Shown: positions 1-7,869 of the stretch, piece after piece
Numbering within the stretch: the stretch's first letter is position 1
Layout of the letters: the number at the start of each line of letters is the position of its first letter
Assembly (NCBI GenBank): GCA_934418295.1
Contig: CAKRWZ010000024.1
Location: 1 to 24,317, forward strand
Direction of reading: 5' to 3'
From: an uncultured Mediterraneibacter sp.
Lineage (GTDB): Bacteria; Bacillota; Clostridia; Lachnospirales; Lachnospiraceae
Length of the DNA stretch: 24,317 bases
The notes under the pieces: model-generated
Told to the model about the DNA's origin: nothing
What the model saw: the letters and a program-made list of their open reading frames with translations, nothing else
Database searches by the model: none
Program-made: the position numbers and the translations under genes

Positions 1-1
1 G

Positions 2-3000
2 GATGACACCTATATCGTGTTTGACATAGAGACGACGGGGCTGAGCGCGATCAAAGACAAGATCATTGAGATCGGTGCCGTCAAGGTGGAAAAGGGCGTC
101 ATTACGGATCATTACAGCACCTTTGTAAATCCGGGGATCCCGATCCCTTATAAGATCACGAAACTGACCCAGATCGATGACTCCATGGTAAAAGATGCCC
201 GGGATATCACCCGGGTCCTGCCGGAATTTCTGGAATTTGTGGGTGATGCGGTGCTGGTGGCGCACAATGCGTCTTTTGACGTAGGCTTTATAGAGCAAAA
301 CTGCAGGTACCAGGATATCGTTCCGGATTTTGTGTCGGTGGATACGGTGGCCTTATCCAGAGTACTCCTTCCGGGGCTTTCCAAATATCAGCTCCACATC
401 GTTGCAAAAGCGCTGGATGTCTCTTTGGAAAACCACCATCGGGCGGTGGAAGATGCGGAAGCTACGGCAGAGATTTTTGTGAAATTGATCCGGATGCTGA
501 AGGACAGAGGGATTACGACATTAAAAGGCATGAACCATTTCGGAGAGATGACACCGGAGATGATTCGAAAGCTAAAGACGTATCATGTGGTAATCTTAGC
601 CAAAAACCTGGTGGGGAGAAACAACTTGTATAAGTTGATCTCCATGTCTCATCTGACCTATTTCGGCAGACGGCCGCGCATTCCGAAGAGTGAGCTGAGC
701 AAGCACAGAGAAGGATTGATCGTGGGAAGCGCCTGCGAAGCGGGGGAACTGTTTCAGGCGATCTTAAACCAGAAGTCTGAGGAAACCATCGCCAGGCTGG
801 CGGAGTTTTATGATTATTATGAGATCCAGCCCATCGGGAACAATCATTTTATGATAGAAAGCGAGAAGCATCCGGATATACATTCGGAAAAAGATCTGCA
901 GGAGCTCAACCGAAAGATCATAAAACTGGGGGAAAAGTTCCATAAGCCTGTGGTGGGCACCTGTGACGTGCATTTTCTGGATCCGGAGGATGAGATCTAT
1001 CGACGGATCATCATGTTTGGAAAAGGCTTTAACGATGCCGATGACCAGCCTCCTTTGTATCTGCGGACGACGGAAGAGATGCTGGCAGAATTTGATTATC
1101 TGGGGGCGTCAAAAGCCAAAGAGATCGTCATAGACAATCCTAACCGGATCGCAGATATGGTGGAAAAGATTTCGCCAATCAATCCGGATAAGTGTCCGCC
1201 GGTCATTGAAAACTCAGACCAGGAGCTGCGGGAGATCTGTTACCATAAAGCACATGAGATGTACGGAGAAAAACTGCCGTTGCCGGTGCAGGAGCGACTG
1301 GAAAAAGAACTGAATTCCATCATTTCCAACGGATATGCGGTAATGTATATCATTGCACAAAAACTGGTATGGAAGTCGAATGATGATGGATATCTTGTAG
1401 GATCGAGAGGCTCTGTCGGTTCTTCTTTCGTGGCGACCATGGCCGGGATCACGGAGGTAAATCCCCTGAGCCCCCATTATTATTGTAAAGAATGCCACTA
1501 CTATGATTTTGATTCGGAAGAGGTAAAGGCCTATGCCGGAAAATGCGGATTCGATATGCCGGACCGGATATGCCCGGTCTGCGGTGCAAGGCTGGTAAAA
1601 GCAGGGTTTGACATACCTTTTGAGACCTTCCTTGGATTTAAGGGAGACAAGGAACCGGATATCGACCTGAACTTTTCCGGAGACTACCAGGCGAAGGCCC
1701 ACAAGTACACGGAAGTACTTTTTGGAGAGGGACACACCTTCAAGGCAGGAACCACCGGTACGGTGGCGGACAAGATGGCTTACGGTTATGTGAAAAATTA
1801 TTACGATGACCACAATATCGGGAAGCGCAGATGTGAAATCGACCGGATCGTGCAAGGGTGTACGGGGATCCGGCGGAGTACTGGCCAGCATCCGGGCGGT
1901 ATCGTTGTGCTGCCCCACGGGCATGATATCAATGAGTTTACTCCGGTCCAGCACCCGGCCAACGATATGGAATGCGGGATCATCACGACACATTTTGATT
2001 ACCATTCTATAGATCATAACCTGTTGAAACTGGATATTCTGGGGCATGATGATCCTACGATGATCCGTGCACTAGAGGAATATATTACATCGGATGCTAT
2101 GGAAAATGAATACAATCGGGATCATCCTTTCGTGGCGACGGAGATCCCGCTGGACGACAAACAGGTATTGACCCTTTTCCATGACACCAGCGCGCTGGGG
2201 ATCAAACCGGAGGATATCAGCGGGTGTCCGCTGGGATGCCTTGGGATTCCGGAGTTCGGAACAGATTTTGTGGTACAGATGGTGCAGGAGGCCAATCCTC
2301 AATCTCTTTCCGACCTGATCCGGATCTCCGGACTTTCCCACGGGACCAACGTGTGGATCGGAAATGCACAGGAGCTGGTAAAATCAGGAAAGGCAACGAT
2401 TTCCACTGCGATCTGTACACGAGATGATATCATGATCTACCTGATCAATCAGGGGGTGGACAGTGCTCTTTCCTTTACGATCATGGAAAGTGTCCGAAAG
2501 GGAAAAGGACTGAAACCGGAGTGGGAGGAAGCCATGAAAGCACAGAATGTACCGGATTGGTATATTTGGTCCTGTAAACAGATCAGCTACATGTTCCCGA
2601 AAGCGCATGCGGCGGCTTACGTTATGATGGCGTATCGGATCGCTTATTGCAAGATCAATTATCCTCTGGCATATTATGCGGCTTATTTCAGTATCCGTGC
2701 CGATGATTTCTCTTATGAACTGATGTGCCAGGGAAAGGAACAGCTGGCATACCATCTGCAAGACTATAAAAATCGGAAAGACAGTCTTTCTAAAAAAGAA
2801 CAGGATACCCTGAAAGACATGCGGATCGTGGAAGAGATGTATGCAAGGGGCTTTGATTTCCTGCCTATGGACGTGTATCATTCCAAAGCGAAAAAGTTCT
2901 GCATTGTAGGGAATAAGCTGCTTCCGCCTTTTGCCAGTATCGGCGGAATGGGGGACAAAGCGGCAGAAGCAGTGGAAGAGGCAGCAAAAGACGGACCGTA

Positions 3001-3130
3001 TCTGTCACTGGATGATTTCAGGCAGCGGACAAAGGTGGGAAAAACAATGACGGATCTGATGGCAAAGCTGGGAGTCCTTTCCGATCTTCCGGAAAGCAAT
3101 CAGCTGTCCCTGTTTGATTTCGCCGGATAG
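2..3130 (+). CDS. polC: DNA polymerase III PolC-type alpha subunit, 5'-truncated by window edge
   Basis: This is the replicative polymerase of low-GC Firmicutes, which combines DNA synthesis with built-in 3'-5' proofreading. The frame is open to the left edge, so the N-terminal ~400 residues of a usual ~1,430-residue PolC lie outside; 1,042 residues are visible. A DnaQ-type exonuclease comes first (FDIETTGLS, acidic Asp8 and Glu10 of the fragment, then AHNASFD and HRAVEDAEAT). Next come PHP-type sequence (GTCDVHFLD) and the Pol III palm with GSRGSVGSS. A PolC-specific zinc module follows (CKEC and CPVCGA), then the catalytic aspartates in PDIDLNFSG near fragment residue 553, and a C-terminal helix-hairpin-helix-like stretch. 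The C-terminus, ending LSLFDFAG, contains a QLSLFDF motif that resembles a sliding-clamp-binding peptide (inference). The GTG at 17 is an internal valine codon, not a start. Confidence 0.96.
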   Translation, partial: DDTYIVFDIETTGLSAIKDKIIEIGAVKVEKGVITDHYSTFVNPGIPIPYKITKLTQIDDSMVKDARDITRVLPEFLEFVGDAVLVAHNASFDVGFIEQNCRYQDIVPDFVSVDTVALSRVLLPGLSKYQLHIVAKALDVSLENHHRAVEDAEATAEIFVKLIRMLKDRGITTLKGMNHFGEMTPEMIRKLKTYHVVILAKNLVGRNNLYKLISMSHLTYFGRRPRIPKSELSKHREGLIVGSACEAGELFQAILNQKSEETIARLAEFYDYYEIQPIGNNHFMIESEKHPDIHSEKDLQELNRKIIKLGEKFHKPVVGTCDVHFLDPEDEIYRRIIMFGKGFNDADDQPPLYLRTTEEMLAEFDYLGASKAKEIVIDNPNRIADMVEKISPINPDKCPPVIENSDQELREICYHKAHEMYGEKLPLPVQERLEKELNSIISNGYAVMYIIAQKLVWKSNDDGYLVGSRGSVGSSFVATMAGITEVNPLSPHYYCKECHYYDFDSEEVKAYAGKCGFDMPDRICPVCGARLVKAGFDIPFETFLGFKGDKEPDIDLNFSGDYQAKAHKYTEVLFGEGHTFKAGTTGTVADKMAYGYVKNYYDDHNIGKRRCEIDRIVQGCTGIRRSTGQHPGGIVVLPHGHDINEFTPVQHPANDMECGIITTHFDYHSIDHNLLKLDILGHDDPTMIRALEEYITSDAMENEYNRDHPFVATEIPLDDKQVLTLFHDTSALGIKPEDISGCPLGCLGIPEFGTDFVVQMVQEANPQSLSDLIRISGLSHGTNVWIGNAQELVKSGKATISTAICTRDDIMIYLINQGVDSALSFTIMESVRKGKGLKPEWEEAMKAQNVPDWYIWSCKQISYMFPKAHAAAYVMMAYRIAYCKINYPLAYYAAYFSIRADDFSYELMCQGKEQLAYHLQDYKNRKDSLSKKEQDTLKDMRIVEEMYARGFDFLPMDVYHSKAKKFCIVGNKLLPPFASIGGMGDKAAEAVEEAAKDGPYLSLDDFRQRTKVGKTMTDLMAKLGVLSDLPESNQLSLFDFAG

Positions 3131-3133
3131 AGC

Positions 3134-3163
3134 TTGCTAAATTTGCGGAGAATGTGGTATAAT
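3134..3163 (+). promoter_or_regulatory. Sigma-A type promoter of glyA
   Basis: The -35 TTGCTA (3134-3139) and -10 TATAAT (3158-3163) are separated by 18 bp, and TGG directly before the -10 gives an extended -10. It lies between the polC stop and glyA, so glyA can be transcribed independently. No terminator is seen after polC. Confidence 0.75.
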
Positions 3164-3233
3164 TGCCCGGGATTATCGGGTGATTATCGAACATCCAGAT
3201 AGAAATACGGAAACAAAACATGGAGGAAATGAA

Positions 3234-4469
3234 ATGTACGATTTTGAAGAGATTCTGAAAGATGACCCGGAGATTGCCGGAGCGATAAAAGAAGAGATGG
3301 AAAGACAGAATTCCCATATAGAGCTGATCGCTTCAGAAAACTGGGTAAGCAAAGCGGTTATGGCAGCAATGGGAAGCCCGCTGACAAATAAATATGCAGA
3401 AGGTTATCCGGGAAAAAGATATTACGGCGGATGCCAGTGCGTAGACGTTGTGGAAGAACTTGCCAGAGAGCGCGCGAAAAAGCTGTTCCACTGCGAATAT
3501 GCCAACGTTCAGCCGCATTCCGGCGCCCAGGCAAATATGGCAGTCATGTTTGCAATGCTGGAACCGGGCGACAAGATCATGGGAATGAGTCTGTCTGACG
3601 GCGGACATTTGACACACGGTTCACCGGTCAATCTTTCCGGAAAATATTTCAATGTCGTTTCTTACGGAGTAAATGAAAACGGTGTGATCGATTATGACAA
3701 AGTAAGAGAGATTGCGCTTGCCGAGAAACCGAAGCTGATCGTTGCCGGAGCAAGTGCTTATGCGCGGACCATCGATTTCAAAAAATTCAGAGAGATCGCA
3801 GACGAAGCAGGCGCATATCTGATGGTGGATATCGCACATATTGCCGGACTGGTGGCAACAGGACTTCATCCGAGTCCGATCCCGTATGCACATGTGACGA
3901 CCACGACTACACACAAGACATTGAGAGGACCTCGCGGAGGACTGATCCTGTCCAGTGAAGAGATGAATAAGAAGTTTAATTTCAACAAAGCTGTATTCCC
4001 GGGAATCCAAGGCGGCCCGCTGATGCATGTGATCGCAGCAAAAGCTGTCTGCTTCCAGGAAGCACTTCGTCCGGAATTTAAAGAATACCAGGAACAGATC
4101 CTGAAAAACGCAAAGGCTCTCTGCGAAGGCCTGCAGAAACGCGGTGTCAAGATCGTGTCCGGCGGAACAGACAACCACCTGATGCTGGTAGATCTGATCG
4201 GCAAAGGAGTTACCGGAAAAGAACTGGAAAAACGTCTGGATGATGCACACGTTACCTGCAACAAAAATACGATTCCAAACGACCCGGCATCTCCGTTTGT
4301 GACCAGCGGTGTCCGTCTCGGTACACCGGCTGTTACCACAAGAGGAATGCAGGAAGAAGACATGGATAAGATCGCCGAGATCATTGCAATGGTCATTGAA
4401 AGCGAAGACAATATAGAAAAGGCAAAAGCAATGACAGCAGAGCTGACAGCAAAATATCCGCTTTGCTAG
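3234..4469 (+). CDS. glyA: Serine hydroxymethyltransferase
   Basis: This cytosolic PLP enzyme interconverts serine plus tetrahydrofolate with glycine plus 5,10-methylene-tetrahydrofolate and is the main source of one-carbon units, for example for the purine pathway that includes PurL in this window. The 411-residue length is normal for the family. Visible signatures are IASENWVSKAV near the N-terminus, YAEGYPGKRYYGG for substrate/PLP contacts, NVQPHSGAQAN, DIAHIAGLVA, and the PLP lysine Lys228 in TTTTHKTLRGPRGG. I chose ATG 3234 because GGAGG sits at 3222-3226; the frame could also open at GTG 3180, but that adds 18 non-conserved residues. A thioesterase gene follows after 31 nt in the same direction, probably in the same transcript. 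Confidence 0.97.
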   Translation: MYDFEEILKDDPEIAGAIKEEMERQNSHIELIASENWVSKAVMAAMGSPLTNKYAEGYPGKRYYGGCQCVDVVEELARERAKKLFHCEYANVQPHSGAQANMAVMFAMLEPGDKIMGMSLSDGGHLTHGSPVNLSGKYFNVVSYGVNENGVIDYDKVREIALAEKPKLIVAGASAYARTIDFKKFREIADEAGAYLMVDIAHIAGLVATGLHPSPIPYAHVTTTTTHKTLRGPRGGLILSSEEMNKKFNFNKAVFPGIQGGPLMHVIAAKAVCFQEALRPEFKEYQEQILKNAKALCEGLQKRGVKIVSGGTDNHLMLVDLIGKGVTGKELEKRLDDAHVTCNKNTIPNDPASPFVTSGVRLGTPAVTTRGMQEEDMDKIAEIIAMVIESEDNIEKAKAMTAELTAKYPLC

Positions 4470-4500
4470 GCGAAAGAGCTGCAGCCGGAAAGGAATAAAA

Positions 4501-4893
4501 ATGGAAGTAGGGATTACCGGAAGACAGACGATCCTCGTGACGGAAGAACTGACGGCAGAAGTATTCGGAAGCGGAAGCCTGCCGGTATATGCGACTCCCG
4601 GCATGATCGCTTTGATGGAAAACACTGCCATGAACAGTGTGCAGGGAGAACTGGAAGAAGGCCAGGGCACCGTGGGCACTTTGATACAAGTGGAGCATAT
4701 CTCTGCAACACCGGTGGGGATGCGGGTTACCTGCGAGACAAAGCTGGTGGAAGTAGACCGGAAACGCCTGGTGTTTGAGGTGAAAGCTTTTGATGAAAAG
4801 GGATTGATCGGACAGGGCAGACACGAAAGATTCGTGATCAGCAGTGAAAAATTCCTGAAAAAGGCAGAGGCAAAGAAAGGTGAGAACCTGTAA
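4501..4893 (+). CDS. Hotdog-fold thioesterase, fluoroacetyl-CoA thioesterase (FlK)-like family
   Basis: This is a 130-residue single hotdog-domain protein expected to hydrolyse an acyl-CoA thioester in the cytosol; the substrate is not known. The FlK catalytic triad (Thr42, Glu50, His76 in Streptomyces FlK) is matched by Thr32 (YATPGM), Glu40 (ALMENTA) and His66 (QVEHIS), with identical spacing, a constant offset of ten residues. Family members are widespread in anaerobic Firmicutes that never meet fluoroacetate, so a housekeeping acyl-CoA role is more likely. Its ATG follows a GGAAAGGA ribosome site and the gene lies 31 nt after glyA with no promoter seen between them. The C-terminus is Lys/Glu-rich (residues ~118-127). 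Confidence 0.85.
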   Translation: MEVGITGRQTILVTEELTAEVFGSGSLPVYATPGMIALMENTAMNSVQGELEEGQGTVGTLIQVEHISATPVGMRVTCETKLVEVDRKRLVFEVKAFDEKGLIGQGRHERFVISSEKFLKKAEAKKGENL

Positions 4894-4916
4894 CCTTGCC
4901 ACCGCCATGCGGATAT

Positions 4917-4937
4917 GCATTTTCCTCGTTGCCATAC
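4917..4937 (-). repeat. 21-nt dispersed repeat, copy 1 (minus strand)
   Basis: Read on the minus strand this is the same 21-nt word found at 22041-22061 and 24294-24314, with the shared core GCRAYGAGGAAAATGC. This copy differs from each of the other two at two positions. It sits in the gap between the thioesterase gene and the 5025-5071 hairpin, about 90 nt beyond that hairpin when read in the csp direction. The surrounding gap (4894-5024) contains the short palindrome TGCCACTGGCA but no convincing gene. Confidence 0.6.
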
Positions 4938-5024
4938 CTACAGAACCTGCCACTGGCAGCTTCTTCCGGATGCATTGCAACTAAAAAAGGTACACTGGAT
5001 TTTTTTGTCGTATGCTTGGCAATC

Positions 5025-5071
5025 AAAAAGGAGCTGTGAAATGAGAAATCATTTTCACAGCTCCTTTTCTT
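5025..5071. terminator. Bidirectional intrinsic terminator between thioesterase and csp genes
   Basis: A 19-bp near-perfect stem (AAAAGGAGCTGTGAA-ATGA, one bulged base) closes on a GAAA loop. It is flanked by A-runs on the left and T-runs on the right, so it provides a U-tract in either direction. It can end the glyA-thioesterase transcript on plus and the csp transcript on minus. Confidence 0.9.
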
Positions 5072-5154
5072 AATCGAATTATCCTGTTTTATTACAAAAT
5101 CTTAAAATTTATATATAAAAAAGTGCAATTCAGATTATCGTTCTGCTTGATGGA

Positions 5155-5355
5155 TTAGAGCTTTGTTACGTTAACAGCCTGGGGACCTTTTGTTCCTTCT
5201 GTTACATCGAATTCAACTTCCTGACCTTCTTCCAGAGTTTTGTATCCGTCCATGTTAAGTCCTGTGTAATGAACAAATACGTCATTTCCTTCTGCGTCAG
5301 AGATAAATCCGTATCCCTTTTGGTTGTTAAACCATTTTACTGTACCTGTACTCAT
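5155..5355 (-). CDS. csp: Cold-shock domain protein (CspA family)
   Basis: This 66-residue single cold-shock domain protein binds single-stranded RNA and DNA and acts as an RNA chaperone that melts secondary structure in mRNA. The complete OB-fold is present: GTVKWFNNQKGYGFI carries RNP1, and DVFVHYTGL carries RNP2 with Tyr in the place often taken by Phe. The C-terminal part (EGQEVEFDVTEGTKGPQAVNV) is standard. The start is well supported, with AGGAGG-like GGAGGT on minus at 5362-5367 and a near-consensus promoter further upstream. The transcript leader of about 59 nt is AT-rich. The gene is monocistronic, bounded downstream by the shared terminator at 5025-5071. The CspA/B/C paralogue cannot be assigned from sequence alone. 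Confidence 0.96.
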   Translation of the reverse strand: MSTGTVKWFNNQKGYGFISDAEGNDVFVHYTGLNMDGYKTLEEGQEVEFDVTEGTKGPQAVNVTKL

Positions 5356-5420
5356 TGTGTTACCTCCATAATGAATAAAAAATAATAGTTCTGTATTGTA
5401 CCGAAGTGAAATACGAGTTC

Positions 5421-5449
5421 AGAGTAGCACGTTTTACAAAGTATGTCAA
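5421..5449 (-). promoter_or_regulatory. Sigma-A promoter of the csp gene
   Basis: On the minus strand a perfect -35 TTGACA (5449-5444) is followed after 17 bp by -10 TACTCT (5426-5421). The predicted start near 5414 leaves a leader of about 59 nt before the csp ATG. Confidence 0.75.
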
Positions 5450-5620
5450 CGCATTTTAGGATTTATTGTAAAAATATACAAATATAACCAAAAGTGGAAG
5501 CGAAGTTTGTGTTAGAAAAAGGTATTTGACAAAAAAAAAACAAGTTCGACAATAAAAAAAATCAAGATAATAACAGAAGGAAAAGATTGAGAATATTTTG
5601 TCAAAAAAGTGGGTTAACCG

Positions 5621-5649
5621 TTGAAATAAAAAGTGAAATATTATATACT
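5621..5649 (+). promoter_or_regulatory. Promoter region of ptsH-ptsI
   Basis: The -35 TTGAAA (5621-5626) and -10 TATACT (5644-5649) are spaced 17 bp. The perfect palindrome GGTTAACC (5612-5619) touches the -35 box and could be an operator, which is inference. A second candidate promoter lies upstream, with a perfect -35 TTGACA at 5526-5531 and a weak GACAAT at 5548-5553. The whole 5456-5700 gap is very AT-rich and holds no gene I can support. Confidence 0.6.
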
Positions 5650-5700
5650 TACAAAAAGAGATACAAATCCACAAGTAAAAACGAAAAGGAGACGTTGAAA

Positions 5701-5958
5701 ATGAAAGAATTTAAATATGTAGTGACAGATCCAGAAGGAATTCATGCAAGACCGGCAGGACTGCTGGTAAAAAAAGCTGCAGAGTTTAAATGCAAAGTTA
5801 CGATTGACAAAGCAGGAAGAGCAGTGGACCTGAAAAGAATCCTTGGAGTTATGGGACTTGGAGTAAAGGCCGGAGAAGAAGTGACTATCTCAGCAGACGG
5901 AGAAGATGAGGCTGCAGCGATCGAGGCACTGGAAGCTTTCATGAAAGAAAATCTGTAG
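5701..5958 (+). CDS. ptsH: Phosphocarrier protein HPr, Ser46 position replaced by Arg
   Basis: HPr accepts phosphate from enzyme I on His15 and passes it to sugar-specific EIIA domains and to DhaM. The 85-residue length is typical and the active site GIHARPAG is intact, with His15 and Arg17. In most Firmicutes Ser46 (as in KSIMGVMSLG) is phosphorylated by HPrK for CcpA-dependent catabolite control. Here the aligned stretch reads LKRILGVMGLG, with Arg at position 46 and Gly52 where Ser is usual, so regulatory phosphorylation at this site is impossible. The start is ATG 5701 after AAGGAGA (5686-5692); an in-frame TTG further upstream would add an AT-rich non-conserved tail. ptsI follows 79 nt later, a classical ptsHI order. 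Confidence 0.95.
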   Translation: MKEFKYVVTDPEGIHARPAGLLVKKAAEFKCKVTIDKAGRAVDLKRILGVMGLGVKAGEEVTISADGEDEAAAIEALEAFMKENL

Positions 5959-6037
5959 GAGCAGGCAGTCTGTAAGAATAAGCGGCAAAAAAGCAGAAAG
6001 CAGTAGAAGCGAGCAGTAAAGCAGGAGGCTAAACATT

Positions 6038-7660
6038 ATGATTACACTGAAGGGGAAAAGTGTATTCGGCGGAGTTGCGATCGGAAAAATTTCTTTTTAT
6101 AAAAGAAATGAAACCGTTATCAAAAGAGAGCATGTGGAAGATTCTGATGCAGAATATCAGCGTTTTCTGGATGCAAAGGATGAGGCTTTGGAAGAGTTGT
6201 CGGCGCTTTATGAAAAAGCGGTCAATGATGTCGGAGAAGCCAATGCGATGATTTTTGAAGTGCATCAGATGATGCTGGAGGATCTGGATTATCAGGAGTC
6301 CATCGAAAATATCATCAAGACACAGAAGGTAAACGCAGAGTTTGCGGTGGCTACGACTGCAGACAATTTTGCCAAAATGTTTGCATCGATGGATGATGCT
6401 TATATGCAGGGACGTGCGGCAGACGTAAAAGACGTGTCTGAGCGGGTACTGAACATTTTGAGCGGTGCAGGCACAGGTGTGGTCAAGACGGAAGAGCCGG
6501 TGATCATTGCAGCCGATGATCTGGCGCCCAGCGAGACGGTACAGCTGGACAAGGATAAGGTCCTCGCCTTTGCGACGATGTATGGATCATCCAATTCCCA
6601 CACGGCGATCCTGGCAAGGACTATGAACATACCGGCGATCATCGGCATCGGCGATATGATGAGTCCGGAATATGACGGGAAAATGGCGGTGGTAGACGGC
6701 TTTACGGGACAGATCTATATCGACCCGGATGAGAAAACATTGGCCGATATGAGGGAAAAGCAGAAAGAAGACCTGGCAGAGAAAGCACTTCTGGAAGAAC
6801 TGAAAGGCAAAGAAAACGTTACAAAAAGCGGACAGAAAATCAATATTTATGCCAATATCGGAAACGTTTCGGATATCGGAGCCGTTCTGAAAAATGATGC
6901 CGGCGGTATCGGGCTTTTCCGAAGTGAATTTTTGTATCTGGAAAATGAGACATATCCCACGGAGGATCAGCAGTTTGCGGTCTATAAGCAAGTGGCAGAA
7001 AGCATGGCAGGCAAGAAAGTAATCATCCGTACACTGGATATCGGCGCAGACAAAAAAGTGGATTACTTCAATCTGGATCCGGAGGAAAATCCGGCTATGG
7101 GATATCGTGCAATCCGCATCTGTCTGACCCGTCCGGAAATTTTTAAGACACAGCTGAGGGCATTGTACCGTGCTTCTGTTTTTGGAAATATCTCCATCAT
7201 GTTTCCGATGATCATTTCCGTGAAGGAAGTGCAAAAGATCAAGGAGATCATCGCGGAAGTGAAAGAGGAATTGAGAAAAGACGGCATTCCTTTCAGAGAG
7301 GATGTGGAACTTGGAGTGATGATCGAAACACCGGCGTCTGTCATCATCAGCCGGGAGCTTGCAAAGGAAGTAGACTTCTTCAGTGTAGGAACCAATGATC
7401 TGACTCAGTATACATTGGCCATCGACCGTCAGAATAATAAACTGGATGCGTTTTACGATCCGCATCACCCGGCGATCCTGGAGATGATCCGGATGGCGGC
7501 AGAGAGTGCCCATGCAGAGGGCAAGTGGATCGGAATCTGCGGAGAGCTCGGAGCAGATCTGGAATTGACAGAAACCTTCCTGGAAATGGGATTGGATGAG
7601 CTGTCTGTAAGTCCGGCTATGGTACTTCCGCTTCGGAAAAAAGTACGAGATGCGCAGTAA
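6038..7660 (+). CDS. ptsI: PTS enzyme I (phosphoenolpyruvate-protein phosphotransferase)
   Basis: EI transfers phosphate from PEP to its own histidine and then to HPr, the first common step of sugar uptake by the phosphotransferase system. The 540 residues match the usual ~570. The N-terminal swivelling domain has the active His188 in GSSNSHTAILAR (His189 in E. coli). The PEP-binding TIM-barrel shows GIGLFRSEFLYL, GTNDLTQYTLAIDR, and GICGELGAD with catalytic Cys501. The start ATG 6038 has AGGAGG at 6021-6026. The gap from ptsH contains purine-rich sequence and no promoter, so the two genes form an operon. With DhaM lacking its own EI/HPr domains, this EI is the probable phosphate source for the dihydroxyacetone kinase about 4 kb downstream. 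Confidence 0.97.
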   Translation: MITLKGKSVFGGVAIGKISFYKRNETVIKREHVEDSDAEYQRFLDAKDEALEELSALYEKAVNDVGEANAMIFEVHQMMLEDLDYQESIENIIKTQKVNAEFAVATTADNFAKMFASMDDAYMQGRAADVKDVSERVLNILSGAGTGVVKTEEPVIIAADDLAPSETVQLDKDKVLAFATMYGSSNSHTAILARTMNIPAIIGIGDMMSPEYDGKMAVVDGFTGQIYIDPDEKTLADMREKQKEDLAEKALLEELKGKENVTKSGQKINIYANIGNVSDIGAVLKNDAGGIGLFRSEFLYLENETYPTEDQQFAVYKQVAESMAGKKVIIRTLDIGADKKVDYFNLDPEENPAMGYRAIRICLTRPEIFKTQLRALYRASVFGNISIMFPMIISVKEVQKIKEIIAEVKEELRKDGIPFREDVELGVMIETPASVIISRELAKEVDFFSVGTNDLTQYTLAIDRQNNKLDAFYDPHHPAILEMIRMAAESAHAEGKWIGICGELGADLELTETFLEMGLDELSVSPAMVLPLRKKVRDAQ

Positions 7661-7708
7661 AATAACGCGCAAAAGTAAAAAATAAAAAAGAAGAGCAAGA
7701 AGAAATAT

Positions 7709-7778
7709 AAGAGATACCGCATATGCGACATGATCCGGCGAAGAAGCCGGGAAAATGGCTGCGTATGCGGTATCTCTT
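7709..7778 (+). terminator. Large hairpin after ptsI, probable terminator with weak U-tract
   Basis: The arms AAGAGATACCGCATA (7709-7723) and TATGCGGTATCTCTT (7764-7778) pair perfectly over 15 bp. A second small hairpin CCGGC-gaagaa-GCCGG (7735-7750) is nested inside. The downstream tail is TAATATAC rather than a clean T-run, so termination may be partial. It is the only structure between ptsI and the phosphofructokinase promoter. Confidence 0.55.
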
Positions 7779-7801
7779 AATATACTCCCGGTGGTTTAGG
7801 A

Positions 7802-7830
7802 TTGTCAGACGCAGGGATTTATGGCATAAT
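7802..7830 (+). promoter_or_regulatory. Promoter of the phosphofructokinase gene
   Basis: The -35 TTGTCA (7802-7807) and -10 CATAAT (7825-7830) are separated by 17 bp, about 40 nt before the start codon. Confidence 0.65.
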
Positions 7831-7869
7831 AAAAACATAAGAGAATGATTGACTGCCATAGGAGGGAAT

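Noticed and set aside
1214..2047. 277-codon open frame on the minus strand inside polC
   Set aside because: Antisense shadow of a conserved gene, no ribosome site, composition unlike a real protein.
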